Positions 9,134-18,119 of a stretch of DNA of 64,000 nt are shown here, piece by piece. This DNA comes from Phenylobacterium sp. (GTDB lineage: Bacteria > Pseudomonadota > Alphaproteobacteria > Caulobacterales > Caulobacteraceae), in NCBI RefSeq assembly GCF_030693405.1, contig NZ_JAUYAW010000007.1, positions 1 to 64,000 of the forward strand, given 5' to 3'. The notes beneath the pieces are model-generated. The model had not been told where the DNA came from, searched no databases, and saw only the letters and a program-made list of their open reading frames with translations. How positions within the stretch are numbered: the stretch's first letter is position 1; every line of letters begins with the position of its first letter. Made by a program: the position numbers and the translations under genes.

Positions 9134-10891
9134 ATGACCGAGGCCGCTCTGCCTCCCGGCTGGCCTGCCATGTCCATCGCCGACGCCCACGCCCTGCTGA
9201 CCGCACCCGGCGTTCCGTTCGAGATGGAAGAGGTCACCGTCCGCGGGGTGACCATGAAGTCCTGGAAGAACTCGCCGCCGTCGCTGCGTTCGGTGGTCGA
9301 GGCTGGCCGCGCCCACGGGGAGCGAATCTTCCTGGTCTACGAGGATGAGCGCGTCTCGTTCGAGGCCTTTCACCGGGCGGTGGCCAATCTCGCCAAGGAA
9401 TTCGCCGCCCGCGGCGTGACCAAGGGTGACCGCGTCGCCATCGTTATGCGCAATTTGCCCGAATGGGTTGTGGCCTTCTATGCCGGCGCCTCGTTGGGCG
9501 CGATCGTCACGCCGCTCAACGCCTGGTGGACCGGGCCCGAGCTGGAATACGGCCTCACCGATTCCGGCGCCAAGATCGTCGTCCTGGACGCCGAGCGCTA
9601 TGAACGCCTCACCGAGCACCTGCCCAACTGCCCTGACCTGGTGCGGGTCTATGTCTCGCGGGAGTCCGACGAGATCGCCCACCCCGATGTCACCAAGCTT
9701 GAGGACATCTTGGGCGAGGCCAACAGCTGGAGCGGCCTGCCCGACATCGCGCTGCCCGACGTGGTCATCGACCAGGACGATGACGCGACCATCTTCTACA
9801 CCTCGGGCACCACGGGTAAGCCCAAGGGCGCGCTCGGCACCCACCGTGGCGTCAACTCCAACATTCTCACCGCCGCCTGCGCCGGCGCGCGGCGGTTCCT
9901 GCGTCGCGGTGAAATGCCGCCGGCGCCGGATCCGGACGGTCCGCAGCGCTCGTCCCTGATCTCGGTGCCCTTCTTCCATGTGACGGGCTGCTTCGCGGTC
10001 CTGAACCCCAGCCTGTTCGCCGGAGCCAAGCTGGTGATGATGCACAAGTGGGACGCGGTCCGGGCCTTCGAGCTGATCGAGCGCGAGAAGATCCAGTCGG
10101 CCGGCGGCGTGCCGACCATCGCCTGGCAGCTGATCGAGCACCCGGCCCGGGCCAATTACGATCTGTCGTCCCTGGAATCCGTGGCCTATGGCGGCGCGCC
10201 CTCGGCGCCCGAACTGGTCCGCCGGCTCAGCGAGACCTTCCCCAAGTCGCAGCCCGGTCAGGGCTGGGGCATGACCGAGACCTGCGCCACCGTCACCAGC
10301 AATGGCGCTGAGGACTACACCCACCGTCCCGATAGCTGCGGTCCGGCCGCCCCGGTGGCCGAGTTGAAAATCGTCGATCCGGCTGATGGCGTGACCGAGC
10401 TTCCCATCGGCGCGGTGGGTGAGCTGTGGGCCAAGGGGCCGATGGTGGTGAAGGGCTATTGGAACAAGCCCGAGGCCACCGCCCAGACCTTCGTCGATGG
10501 CTGGGTCCGCACCGGCGACCTGGCGCGGCTGGATGAGGAAGGCTTCTGCTTCATCATCGACCGGGCCAAGGACATGCTCATCCGTGGCGGCGAGAACATC
10601 TACTGCGTCGAGGTCGAGAACGTCCTCTATGACCATCCGGCCATTATGGACGCCGCCATTGTCGGCGTGCCTCATCGCACGCTCGGGGAAGAGCCGGCCG
10701 CAGTGGTCACCCTGAAGCCCGGCGCCGAAGTGACGGAGCAGGAGCTGCGGGCCCATGTGGCCGAGCACCTGGCGGCCTTCAAGGTGCCGATCGCGGTCAA
10801 GTTCTGGCACGAGACCCTGCCGCGCAACGCCAACGGCAAGATCCTCAAGAACGAGCTCAAGAAGCTGTTCGAGGACAAGGCCGACGCCTGA
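9134..10891 (+). CDS. Class I adenylate-forming enzyme, acyl-CoA synthetase/ligase
   Basis: A 585-residue ANL-superfamily enzyme that should activate a carboxylic acid with ATP and transfer it to CoA. The phosphate-binding loop is YTSGTTGKPKG (about 222-232). The motifs GWGMTET and YWNKPEAT...GWVRTGDLA are present, and the catalytic C-terminal Lys lies in RNANGKILKNELKK. The start has a good GGAG site (TAGGAGAACGCTC before ATG). The family includes long- and medium-chain fatty acyl-CoA ligases; the chain length used cannot be read from the sequence. The tlyA gene begins 3 bases after the stop, so the two are almost certainly co-transcribed. Confidence 0.9.
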   Translation: MTEAALPPGWPAMSIADAHALLTAPGVPFEMEEVTVRGVTMKSWKNSPPSLRSVVEAGRAHGERIFLVYEDERVSFEAFHRAVANLAKEFAARGVTKGDRVAIVMRNLPEWVVAFYAGASLGAIVTPLNAWWTGPELEYGLTDSGAKIVVLDAERYERLTEHLPNCPDLVRVYVSRESDEIAHPDVTKLEDILGEANSWSGLPDIALPDVVIDQDDDATIFYTSGTTGKPKGALGTHRGVNSNILTAACAGARRFLRRGEMPPAPDPDGPQRSSLISVPFFHVTGCFAVLNPSLFAGAKLVMMHKWDAVRAFELIEREKIQSAGGVPTIAWQLIEHPARANYDLSSLESVAYGGAPSAPELVRRLSETFPKSQPGQGWGMTETCATVTSNGAEDYTHRPDSCGPAAPVAELKIVDPADGVTELPIGAVGELWAKGPMVVKGYWNKPEATAQTFVDGWVRTGDLARLDEEGFCFIIDRAKDMLIRGGENIYCVEVENVLYDHPAIMDAAIVGVPHRTLGEEPAAVVTLKPGAEVTEQELRAHVAEHLAAFKVPIAVKFWHETLPRNANGKILKNELKKLFEDKADA

Positions 10892-10894
10892 TCC

Positions 10895-11629
10895 ATGGGC
10901 CGCAAGCGCGCCGACCTGCTGCTGGTCGAGCGCGGCCTGTTCGACAGCCGCGCCAAGGCCCGGGCCGCCATCGAGGCGGGCCGGGTCCTGGCCGGCGGGG
11001 CGGCGGTCGCTCGGCCGTCCGATCTTCTCGATGAACAAGCTGAGATCATCGCCGAGCCGGCCCATCCCTGGGTCGGTCGCGCGGCGCTGAAGCTCGCCCA
11101 TGCTCTGGAGCTCTGGCCGATCGCCGTCGAGGGGCGGTTAGTGCTCGATGTGGGGGCGTCTACCGGGGGGTTCACGCAGGTGTGCCTCAGCCGGGGCGCC
11201 GCCCGCGTCTGCGCCGTCGATGTGGGGCGGGGGCAACTCCATCCCAAGGTCGCCGGTGACCCGCGGATTCACAGTCTGGAGGCGACCGACGCCCGGGACC
11301 TGGACGAGCCTCGCCTGGGGTTCGTCCCTGACCTCGTCGTCTGCGATGTCAGCTTCATCAGCCTCTCCAAAGCGCTGCCCAGGGCGCTGGACCTGGCGGC
11401 GCCGGGCGCGGATCTTGTGGTCCTGGTCAAGCCGCAGTTCGAGGTCGGTCCGGCCCTGGTCGGCAAGGGCGGCGTGGTCAAGGATGAGGCCGCCCGCGCC
11501 CGCGCCCTTTCGGAGGCTCAGACCTTCCTGACGGCCTCAGGCTGGGAGGTGCAGGCGACCGCCCTCAGTCCCATCACCGGCGGCGACGGCAATATCGAGT
11601 TTCTCGTCTGGGCGACGAAACCCGCCTGA
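10895..11629 (+). CDS. tlyA: TlyA family rRNA 2'-O-methyltransferase / hemolysin-like
   Basis: A 244-residue protein with an N-terminal S4 RNA-binding domain (residues 1-60, RADLLLVERGLFDSRAKARA) and an FtsJ-like SAM-dependent methyltransferase domain. The latter has LVLDVGASTGGFTQ as motif I, then VCDVSFISL and VKPQFEVG. TlyA in mycobacteria makes 2'-O-methylcytidine in 16S and 23S rRNA. Alphaproteobacterial members are usually assumed to modify rRNA, which is inference here. It starts 3 bases after the acyl-CoA synthetase. Confidence 0.9.
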   Translation: MGRKRADLLLVERGLFDSRAKARAAIEAGRVLAGGAAVARPSDLLDEQAEIIAEPAHPWVGRAALKLAHALELWPIAVEGRLVLDVGASTGGFTQVCLSRGAARVCAVDVGRGQLHPKVAGDPRIHSLEATDARDLDEPRLGFVPDLVVCDVSFISLSKALPRALDLAAPGADLVVLVKPQFEVGPALVGKGGVVKDEAARARALSEAQTFLTASGWEVQATALSPITGGDGNIEFLVWATKPA

Positions 11630-11637
11630 TCGGCCAT

Positions 11638-11669
11638 GAAAAAGGCCGCCCACCCGAAGGCAGACGGCC
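11638..11669 (-). terminator. Terminator for the minus-strand glycine-zipper gene
   Basis: Read on the minus strand, GGCCGTCTGCC pairs with GGTGGGCGGCC over 11 positions (with some G-T pairs) around a TTCG tetraloop, followed directly by TTTTT. It lies 22 bases past the stop at 11692. On the plus strand the hairpin may also end the tlyA transcript. Confidence 0.75.
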
Positions 11670-11691
11670 CATCCCGTAGCAGGGATCAGGT

Positions 11692-12393
11692 CTAGTCGAC
11701 GACCTGATAGCGTCCCGAATTATCGCGGCAGACGCGGACGAACCGCTTCTGAGTCGTGCCATCGGGCATGTAGATCGGGCTCTCGGCGATGCTGCAGCCA
11801 TCGGCGCCGGGGCGCTGAGCCACCGAATAGGTGCGGCCATGGCGGTCATAGGCCTGACCGTAGGACGAACTCGAGGCCGAGTAGCCATAACGGTTGCTGT
11901 CATAGGACGAGCCGTAATAGCCGGGGGCCGCGCCGCTCTGATAGTAGCCGCCCTGGTACTGCGGCTGGCCATAGGATTGGCCGTAGCCCTGGCCATAGCG
12001 GTTCTGGTCGTAATAGCCGCCGTTCCCGTAGTGGCTGTTCTGCGTCGTGCGGTTGTCATAGCCCGGCGCACAGGCCGCAGCCCGGTTGCCGACCGCCGCG
12101 CCGGCCGCCGCGCCGAGCGCCCCACCCAGCAGAGCGCCTTCGGTGCGCACGCCGCCGGCCGCGGCGTTGGAGCCGATCACCGCGCCCAGCGCGCCGCCGA
12201 TGAGGGCGCCGGCCGTGCTGCGGTTGGTCTGGTCGCGGCGGCAGGGGTCGTAATAGGTATTGCCCTGGGTCTGGCCGTAATAGCCGTAGGACTGGGCCGA
12301 AGCCGCGGTCGGGGCGACGGCGGCGGCGGCGAGAGTGGCGACGCCCGCAACCGCGGCGACGGCGCCCTTGGCGATGGTGGAACGGGTGGACAT
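11692..12393 (-). CDS. Secreted glycine-zipper, Tyr/Gly-rich surface protein
   Basis: A 233-residue protein. The start at 12393 (MSTRSTIAKG) is preferred over the upstream ATG at 12498 because it opens a clean signal peptide (about 1-34, ending ASAQS). After it come a glycine-zipper region (about 60-105, with GALIGGALGAVIG and GALLGGALGAAAG), a long Tyr/Gly/Gln-rich stretch (about 115-190, many YG, YGQ and YYG units), and a short folded tail with two Cys. Glycine zippers pack in membranes and occur in 17-kDa-antigen-like lipoproteins. The Tyr/Gly stretch is probably disordered or wall-associated. No precise function is recognised. Confidence 0.8.
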   Translation of the reverse strand: MSTRSTIAKGAVAAVAGVATLAAAAVAPTAASAQSYGYYGQTQGNTYYDPCRRDQTNRSTAGALIGGALGAVIGSNAAAGGVRTEGALLGGALGAAAGAAVGNRAAACAPGYDNRTTQNSHYGNGGYYDQNRYGQGYGQSYGQPQYQGGYYQSGAAPGYYGSSYDSNRYGYSASSSSYGQAYDRHGRTYSVAQRPGADGCSIAESPIYMPDGTTQKRFVRVCRDNSGRYQVVD

Positions 12394-12555
12394 CGAAGCT
12401 CTCCCTTGAGCGGAAATCGTGGACGGGGCCGGGCCTCGTCCTTGTCGATCGTCAATATGGCGGCGCTTATCTGAACGGCCGTTGAGCGGGTCGTTCATCT
12501 TCGTTCATCTTGCCCTGCGACGCCCCAGTCGTGGCGTCCGGCGTCGAAATGTGGA

Positions 12556-13863
12556 ATGGCCCTGGGGATGCGAAGTTCCAAACCGATCCGCCGCACCTCG
12601 ACCCGCCCTCCTGCCGGCCCCGCCCCGGAGTCTGAGGTCACCATCACCGAGATGGGCGGGGAGGGCGACGGCATGGCGCCTGGGCCCATCTTCGCCAGCT
12701 TCACCCTGCCGGGCGAGCGGGTTCGTGTCGCCGGGACGGGCGAGCGTCGGAAGACCCTGGAAATCCTTTCAGCCAGCCCCGAGCGGGTCGAGCCGCCCTG
12801 TCCGCACTTTGGCCAGTGCGGCGGGTGCGCCCTGCAGCATTGGGGCATGCAGCCCTATCTGGCCTGGAAGCGCGACCGGATGATCGGCACGCTGGCCCGC
12901 CAGCATATCGAAACCGAGGTGCTGCCGATCTTCGCCTCGCCCCCGTACAGCCGCCGCCGGGCGGCCCTGCACGCCCGCCAGGGGCGCAAGGACGAGGCGC
13001 GGCTGGGGTATAAGATCCGGAATTCCTGGGACCTGGTGGACATCAGCGTCTGTCCGATCTCCGATCCCAAGATCACCGCCGCCCTGCCGGCCATGCGCCG
13101 CCTGGCCGCGCCGCTTTTCGAGCATCCCAAGTCTGCGCCGACCCTGCACGTCACCCTGACCGATGACGGGCTCGACATCGACATCACCGGTGTCGAGCGC
13201 AAGAGCGGCGGTCTGTCCGCCGACGCCCGCATGCGCCTGGCCGAGCAGGCCGCCGCCGGCGGCTTCGCCCGGGTCTCCATGGACGGCGAGATCGCCTATA
13301 TGGACCAGGCCGTCCCTGGAGTGCGGCTGAGCGGCGTGCGCGTCGACCTGCCGCCCGGCGCCTTCCTGCAGGCGGTGCCTGCAGCCGAGAGCGCCATGGT
13401 CGACTTCGTGGTGGAGGCCGCGGCCGGCGCCGATCGGATCGCCGACCTGTTCTGTGGGGTCGGCACCTTCACCTTCGCCCTGGCTGGCGTCGCGCCCGTC
13501 TATGCCGCCGATGGCGCCGCACCGGCGATCACGGCGTTAAACGCGGCTGTCGCCAATGCGCCGGGCCTGAAGGGCGTCACGGCCGAGGCCCGTGATCTGG
13601 TGCGCCGTCCCCTGCTGGCCCAGGAAATGAAGAAGCTCGACCTGGTGCTGTTCGACCCGCCCCGGGCCGGCGCCGCCGAACAGGCCGGAGAGATCGCGCG
13701 TTCCAAGGTCAGCCGGGTGATCGGCGTCTCCTGCGCCCCGGCCACCTTCGCCCGGGATGCGCGGACCCTGATCGACGCCGGCTTCCGGCTGGAGCGGGTT
13801 CTGCCCGTCGACCAGTTCCTGTGGTCGCCGCATGTGGAGCTGGTCGGCGTCTTCTCCCGCTAG
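12556..13863 (+). CDS. 23S rRNA (uracil-C5)-methyltransferase family (TrmA/RlmD-like), with iron-sulfur motif
   Basis: A 435-residue RNA m5U methyltransferase. An N-terminal TRAM-like stretch is followed by a CPHFGQCGGCALQHW cluster that would bind 4Fe-4S as in RlmD. The SAM domain has ADLFCGVGTFTF (motif I) and FDPPRAGA (motif IV), and the catalytic Cys lies in GVSCAPATFARD. Whether the target is 23S U1939, U747 or tRNA U54 cannot be decided by eye. An internal ATG at 12571 is also a possible start. The stop overlaps the stop of the opposing radical SAM gene by 4 bases. Confidence 0.9.
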   Translation: MALGMRSSKPIRRTSTRPPAGPAPESEVTITEMGGEGDGMAPGPIFASFTLPGERVRVAGTGERRKTLEILSASPERVEPPCPHFGQCGGCALQHWGMQPYLAWKRDRMIGTLARQHIETEVLPIFASPPYSRRRAALHARQGRKDEARLGYKIRNSWDLVDISVCPISDPKITAALPAMRRLAAPLFEHPKSAPTLHVTLTDDGLDIDITGVERKSGGLSADARMRLAEQAAAGGFARVSMDGEIAYMDQAVPGVRLSGVRVDLPPGAFLQAVPAAESAMVDFVVEAAAGADRIADLFCGVGTFTFALAGVAPVYAADGAAPAITALNAAVANAPGLKGVTAEARDLVRRPLLAQEMKKLDLVLFDPPRAGAAEQAGEIARSKVSRVIGVSCAPATFARDARTLIDAGFRLERVLPVDQFLWSPHVELVGVFSR

Positions 13864-14936
13864 CCGAAGAGATCGACCTGGTCGCCGGGCTTCGGTGGAA
13901 CCTTGAAGGCCGTCAGGTCCAGATCGGGGAGGGGGCGGTCAAGGCCGTAACGCCGCCGCGCGGCCCGGAACCTCTGGCCCATCATCTGGGCCACGGGACC
14001 CTGGCCCTTCATCCGGGCGCCAAACGTGGCGTCATAGTTTTTGCCGCCGCGCATCTGCCGGACCAGGGACATGACGCGGCTGGCCCGGTCGGGATGGTCG
14101 GTGGCCAACCACTCCTGGAAGAGGTCGCTGATCTCCAGGGGCAGGCGGAGCGCCACATAGCCCGAACCCACCGCGCCCGCCGCGGCGCTGCGCTCCAGAA
14201 CCGCCTCCATCTCATGGTCGTTCAGGCCCGGAATGGCCGGGGCGAACATCACCACCACCGGGACGCCGGCCTTGGCCAGGCCCTCGACCGCCGACAGCCG
14301 TCGCTCCGGCGTGGCCGCGCGGGGCTCCATGCTGCGAGCGAGCTTGCGCTCGAGGCTGGTGATCGAGATGGCGACGCGGGTCAGGCCGCGGGCGGCCATG
14401 TCCCCCAAGATGTCGGCGTCCCGCAGGATCAGGGCTGACTTGGTGATGATGGTGAAGGGATGGCCAAAGCGCTGCAGCACCTCCAGCACCTGCCGGGTCA
14501 CCCGCTGTTGGCGCTCGATAGGCTGATAGGGATCGGTGTCGCCGCCGATGTGGATCACCCGAGGAACATACCGCGGCGCAGACAGCTCCTTCTCCAAAAG
14601 GGCCGCGGCGTCAGGCTTGAAAAACAGCCGGCTCTCGAAATCGAGGCCGGGCGACAGACCGAGGAAGGCGTGGGCGGGCCGGGCGTAGCAATAGATGCAG
14701 CCATGCTCGCAGCCGCGATAGGGATTGATCGAGCGGTCGAAACCGACATCGGGGCTGGTGTTGCGCGCGATGATGGTCTTGGCCCTGTCCGGCAGGACAT
14801 GGGTCTGCAGCTGGGCGGGCGCCTCGTCGTCCAGGGTCCAGCCGTCGTCGAACGCCTCCAGCTTACGGCTCTCAAACCGGCTGCTGGCGTTGGTGCGCGC
14901 GCCTCGGCCGCGGATCTGCTGGGTGAAGGTGACCAC
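13860..14936 (-). CDS. PA0069-type radical SAM protein (SplB-related)
   Basis: A 358-residue radical SAM enzyme. The iron-sulfur motif is CEHGCIYCYAR (CxxxCxxC) near residue 78, preceded by NPYRGCEHGC, a hallmark of this subgroup. A TIM-barrel domain follows, with VHIGGDTDPYQP and TKSALILRD. The group is related to spore photoproduct lyase but occurs in non-sporulating bacteria, and its substrate is unknown as far as I know. It converges on the RNA methyltransferase gene, with a 4-base stop overlap. Confidence 0.88.
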   Translation of the reverse strand: MVTFTQQIRGRGARTNASSRFESRKLEAFDDGWTLDDEAPAQLQTHVLPDRAKTIIARNTSPDVGFDRSINPYRGCEHGCIYCYARPAHAFLGLSPGLDFESRLFFKPDAAALLEKELSAPRYVPRVIHIGGDTDPYQPIERQQRVTRQVLEVLQRFGHPFTIITKSALILRDADILGDMAARGLTRVAISITSLERKLARSMEPRAATPERRLSAVEGLAKAGVPVVVMFAPAIPGLNDHEMEAVLERSAAAGAVGSGYVALRLPLEISDLFQEWLATDHPDRASRVMSLVRQMRGGKNYDATFGARMKGQGPVAQMMGQRFRAARRRYGLDRPLPDLDLTAFKVPPKPGDQVDLFG

Positions 14937-15013
14937 CAGCCCAGTCTAGGGCGAGGAGTGGAACATAACAAGAACGATCTTGACCCGGCGCCAGAACCGT
15001 CCCCTTTGGCGCC

Positions 15014-15472
15014 ATGATCACCGTCATCGTGCCTGCCCATGATTCCGCCGAGCCCCTGGCGGGCCTGCTCGCCGCGTTGGTGCCGGCCGCCGTCGACGGA
15101 CTGGTGCGGGACGTCATCGTCGCCGATGGAGACGCTGACCCGGCCACGGTCGCCCTCTGCGAGGACGCGGGCGCCACGCTGCTCCGGGGCTCCATTGCCG
15201 CGGCCGCCGCCGTCGCCAAGGGCAACTGGCTGCTGATCGTCGCCCCGGAGATGCGCTTTCCCAGCCGCTGGATCGAGATCGTCGCCGATCACAGTTCGCG
15301 GGCGACCCGCCCGGCCCTGGTGCTGCCGCCGCTGAAGACGGGCTGGTTCGCCGGCCGACGGCAGGCTCGCAATGCAGGCCTGCTGATCCGGACCCGGGAC
15401 TTCGGCGGGACCCAGGGGGACCTGAAGGTCCTGCTGGCTCAGTTCGGGCGCAACGCGGTCCGGCTGGCCTAG
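15014..15472 (+). CDS. Short glycosyltransferase family 2-like protein
   Basis: A 152-residue protein that begins like a GT-A glycosyltransferase: ITVIVPAHDSAEPLAGLLAA, then VIVADGDADPAT, where the DXD-like sugar-nucleotide site would be. It is about half the length of a full GT2 enzyme, and the acceptor-binding part is short, although a run such as RWIEIVADH follows. It could be a minimal transferase or a non-catalytic relative. It starts 77 bases from the divergent radical SAM gene and overlaps the lytic transglycosylase stop by 4 bases at its own end. Confidence 0.7.
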   Translation: MITVIVPAHDSAEPLAGLLAALVPAAVDGLVRDVIVADGDADPATVALCEDAGATLLRGSIAAAAAVAKGNWLLIVAPEMRFPSRWIEIVADHSSRATRPALVLPPLKTGWFAGRRQARNAGLLIRTRDFGGTQGDLKVLLAQFGRNAVRLA

Positions 15473-17088
15473 AACTTCATCGCGCCGTTGAAATCCAGCC
15501 TCGCGTCGATGATGCGCGCGCCGCGGGCCGCAGCATCCAGGGTGCGCGAGGTTTCGCCGAAGTGGTCGCGATAGGCCCAATAGGCGGCCACGACCTTTTC
15601 CACATAGTTGCGGGTCTCGACCGACGGCAGGCACTCGATGACCAGCAGGCTGTCGGCCTGCTCGCCGACCATGGCCACGGTCTTTTGAAGCGTGCCGGGG
15701 CCGCCATTATAGGCAGCGACGACCTGCAGCAGATCATAGCCAACGCCGCGCTCCATCAGCCAGGTCAGATAGTCCTGGCCGACCCGCAGGTTGAAGGCGG
15801 GGTCGAACAGCGGGGTCATGTCACTGCGCAGCTTGTCGTCGCCGGCCGCGCGGGCGGCGGCTTCGGGCATCAGTTGCATCAGGCCGACGGCGCCGGCGGG
15901 GGACACCGCCGCAGGATTGAACCGGCTCTCCTGATGGACGATGGCGTAGACCAGGGCCCGGTCGATGGTGAAGCCCCACTTGGGCTCCAGCGTCGGGGTC
16001 GGATAGGCGAAGGTCGCCCGCATCCGGCCGCGGGAGGTGTCGGCCTGCGACGTCAGGGGCGCATTGAGAGCCAGGGCGAGCGTGGTCCAGCGGCTGCGCT
16101 CGGCCTCGGTCTTGGCCAGCATCAGGCCGGCGCGAAGTTCCAGGCCGGCCTCCAGGGACAGGCCCAGTTGGGAAAGCGCCACGGCGCGGTGGGCGCGGGG
16201 CTCAGTCTTGGCGAAGCGGACGATGTCGATGCTGTCGGCGCCTCTGCCGCTGGCGCGGAACAGCTGCGCCCGGGACGTGTCCTGCGACAGGCGAAGGGGG
16301 GCGGAATCGTCGCCAGAGAGGGCTAGGCGACGATCGGCGATCATGCCGTAGAAGGTCTGGGGATGGCGGGCGGCCACCCGAAGGTGGGCTGAGGCCCGAT
16401 CGGCGTCTTCGTCCCGGCCGGCGGCGCGGGCGGCCCAGAAGCCGGCGCCGGCCTGCAGCCACTCGCCTTCTTCGGGATCACGGGCGACGGCGCTGAAGAA
16501 GCCCTCGGCCTCCTCGAAGCGGCCCATGCGGTAGGCGGCCATGCCGGCGATCCACCGCTCGCCGGACTCGCCGGCGAGATCGAAGGCGCGGGTGACGTCG
16601 CCGCCATAGAAGGCCTGGCGGGCGGCGCGGCCCTTGTCGGAATTCAGCCGCCCGCCGACCCGCTGGGCGGCGCTCTCCACCCGGCCCCAGTCAAGCCCGT
16701 TGACCACGGGGGCCGGGGGCGCCGGCGCGCCGGGCGGACGGCGCTTGATCGCCAGGGCGTAGACCCGCTCGGCGCCGGGCAGGTCAGAATAGGCGGCCAG
16801 CCAGCCGCTGAGTTCCTGGTAGGACGATGTGTGGGCGGTGGGGTGCATCAGCTGGCGCAGGGCGATGTGGCCAGCCAAGCTGCGGTCCTTCAGCTCCACC
16901 AGGTGCATCTGGGCGTCGATGAAATCGCCCCGGTCGACGGCGGCGAAGGCGGCGCGATAACGGGCGAGATCCCAGGGGTTAAGCACCTGGGGCGCGGCCC
17001 AGGCGGGGGTCGCCGCGCCCGCGGCCATAGCCGCGCCCATGGCGCCCAGACCCAGGCCGAAGACCTGCCTTCGCGTCGATGTCGTCAT
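15469..17088 (-). CDS. Lytic transglycosylase with SLT domain
   Basis: A 539-residue exported murein hydrolase. The start at 17088 (MTTSTRRQVFGLGLGAMG) is chosen over the ATG at 17112 because it gives a compact signal sequence with a twin-Arg-like TRRQVF and a cleavage site near PAWAA. A long alpha-helical superhelical region (about 40-370) precedes the C-terminal goose-type lysozyme fold. The catalytic Glu is in VHQESRFNPAAVS and the fold continues in AGAVGLMQLMP and VAAYNGGPGT. It should cut the glycan strands of peptidoglycan to 1,6-anhydro ends. It resembles Slt70 in layout. Confidence 0.92.
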   Translation of the reverse strand: MTTSTRRQVFGLGLGAMGAAMAAGAATPAWAAPQVLNPWDLARYRAAFAAVDRGDFIDAQMHLVELKDRSLAGHIALRQLMHPTAHTSSYQELSGWLAAYSDLPGAERVYALAIKRRPPGAPAPPAPVVNGLDWGRVESAAQRVGGRLNSDKGRAARQAFYGGDVTRAFDLAGESGERWIAGMAAYRMGRFEEAEGFFSAVARDPEEGEWLQAGAGFWAARAAGRDEDADRASAHLRVAARHPQTFYGMIADRRLALSGDDSAPLRLSQDTSRAQLFRASGRGADSIDIVRFAKTEPRAHRAVALSQLGLSLEAGLELRAGLMLAKTEAERSRWTTLALALNAPLTSQADTSRGRMRATFAYPTPTLEPKWGFTIDRALVYAIVHQESRFNPAAVSPAGAVGLMQLMPEAAARAAGDDKLRSDMTPLFDPAFNLRVGQDYLTWLMERGVGYDLLQVVAAYNGGPGTLQKTVAMVGEQADSLLVIECLPSVETRNYVEKVVAAYWAYRDHFGETSRTLDAAARGARIIDARLDFNGAMKF

Positions 17089-17157
17089 GCGACCTTCCAC
17101 GTCCGCCGACATGCCGCAGCGGTTCCGTGGCCCTTTTCTCGAAGCTCAGCCTCCGGT

Positions 17158-17976
17158 CTAGTGGGGACGCTCCGGGCGATCAAGCCTCTGCACCAGAGAC
17201 ACGAGATCGCTCCACGCTTTCTTCTTGGCTGCCGGCTGACGAAGCAGAAACGCCGGGTGAAGCGTCGGCATGGCAGGCAGTTCGAGGCTTTCGTCTTCGG
17301 CCCGCCACTCGAACCAGCGCCCGCGCATGGCCAGAATGCCTTCGTCGCGCTTCAGCATGGTCTTGGCTGACGCGCCCCCCACCAGCAGCAGCATCTTCGG
17401 CTGAACCAGGGCGATCGCCCGCTCGACAAAGGGCGCACACACCGCCTGTTCGGCGGCCGACGGCGTGCGGTTGCCCGGCGGGCGCCAGAAGACGGTATTG
17501 GTGATGAACACCCGGTCGGTGAGGCCGGCCGCGGCCAGCATCCGGTCCAGCAACTGGCCGGCGCGGCCGACGAAGGGCTCGCCCCGTGCGTCCTCGTCGC
17601 CGCCCGGACCCTCGCCGATGATCATGACCGGGGCGTCTGCCGGGCCGCGGCTGAACACCGAGCGCGTGGCCGCGCCCTCATAGCGCAGTGGGCAGCCCTC
17701 GAAACCGGCGATCGCCTGAGCCAGGGCTTCGAGGTCCTGGGCCTGGGACGCCAGCTGGCGGGCCTCGGTGACGGCGTCGGCGGCGGGTCCGCCCTGCGCC
17801 CCAGGGGCCCGCAGCGGCGTCGGGGCCGGCTCCACCCGCCTTGGCGGCGGGCTCAACCCCGCGGCGATGCGGTCGGTCGGCTCGTCCTGATAGAGGCAGT
17901 CCACACCCGCATCGGCCCAGAAGGCGAGCAGGCTATGGGCCAGGATTTCGGGGGCGGGCGGGACGGACTGGTCCAT
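17158..17976 (-). CDS. Uracil-DNA glycosylase, family 4-like, lacking two cluster cysteines
   Basis: A 272-residue protein when started at 17976 (MDQSVPPAPEIL). Family-4 motifs are clear: IIGEGPGGDEDARGEPFVGR (the GEGPG motif), NTVFWRPPGNR, and a C-terminal LHPAFLLRQ. It should remove uracil from DNA and start base excision repair. Family-4 enzymes usually hold a 4Fe-4S cluster through four Cys. Here the first CxxC reads FEGC and the third Cys position is W (FWRPP), so two ligands are missing and the cluster is probably absent. It has no KRRIH loop, so it is not UdgX. An in-frame ATG at 18054 would add 26 poorly conserved residues. Confidence 0.88.
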   Translation of the reverse strand: MDQSVPPAPEILAHSLLAFWADAGVDCLYQDEPTDRIAAGLSPPPRRVEPAPTPLRAPGAQGGPAADAVTEARQLASQAQDLEALAQAIAGFEGCPLRYEGAATRSVFSRGPADAPVMIIGEGPGGDEDARGEPFVGRAGQLLDRMLAAAGLTDRVFITNTVFWRPPGNRTPSAAEQAVCAPFVERAIALVQPKMLLLVGGASAKTMLKRDEGILAMRGRWFEWRAEDESLELPAMPTLHPAFLLRQPAAKKKAWSDLVSLVQRLDRPERPH

Positions 17977-18119
17977 ACTGGCGGGTCGAAATCCTTGAGT
18001 TTCGCGGGGTTTGTCCTTGACCGCGTAGGGGCGACCTTCCGATAAGACGGCCAAAGGATCAACGCTGTCGGCGAGGGTGAGGGGCCCTGACCGTCACATA
18101 ATGGAGTTCCGAGGGGATC

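Noticed and set aside
15014-15472. Glycosyltransferase-like gene as a pseudogene fragment
   Set aside because: It has an intact start, a stop at a regular overlap and normal codon use; a short form is more likely than a remnant.
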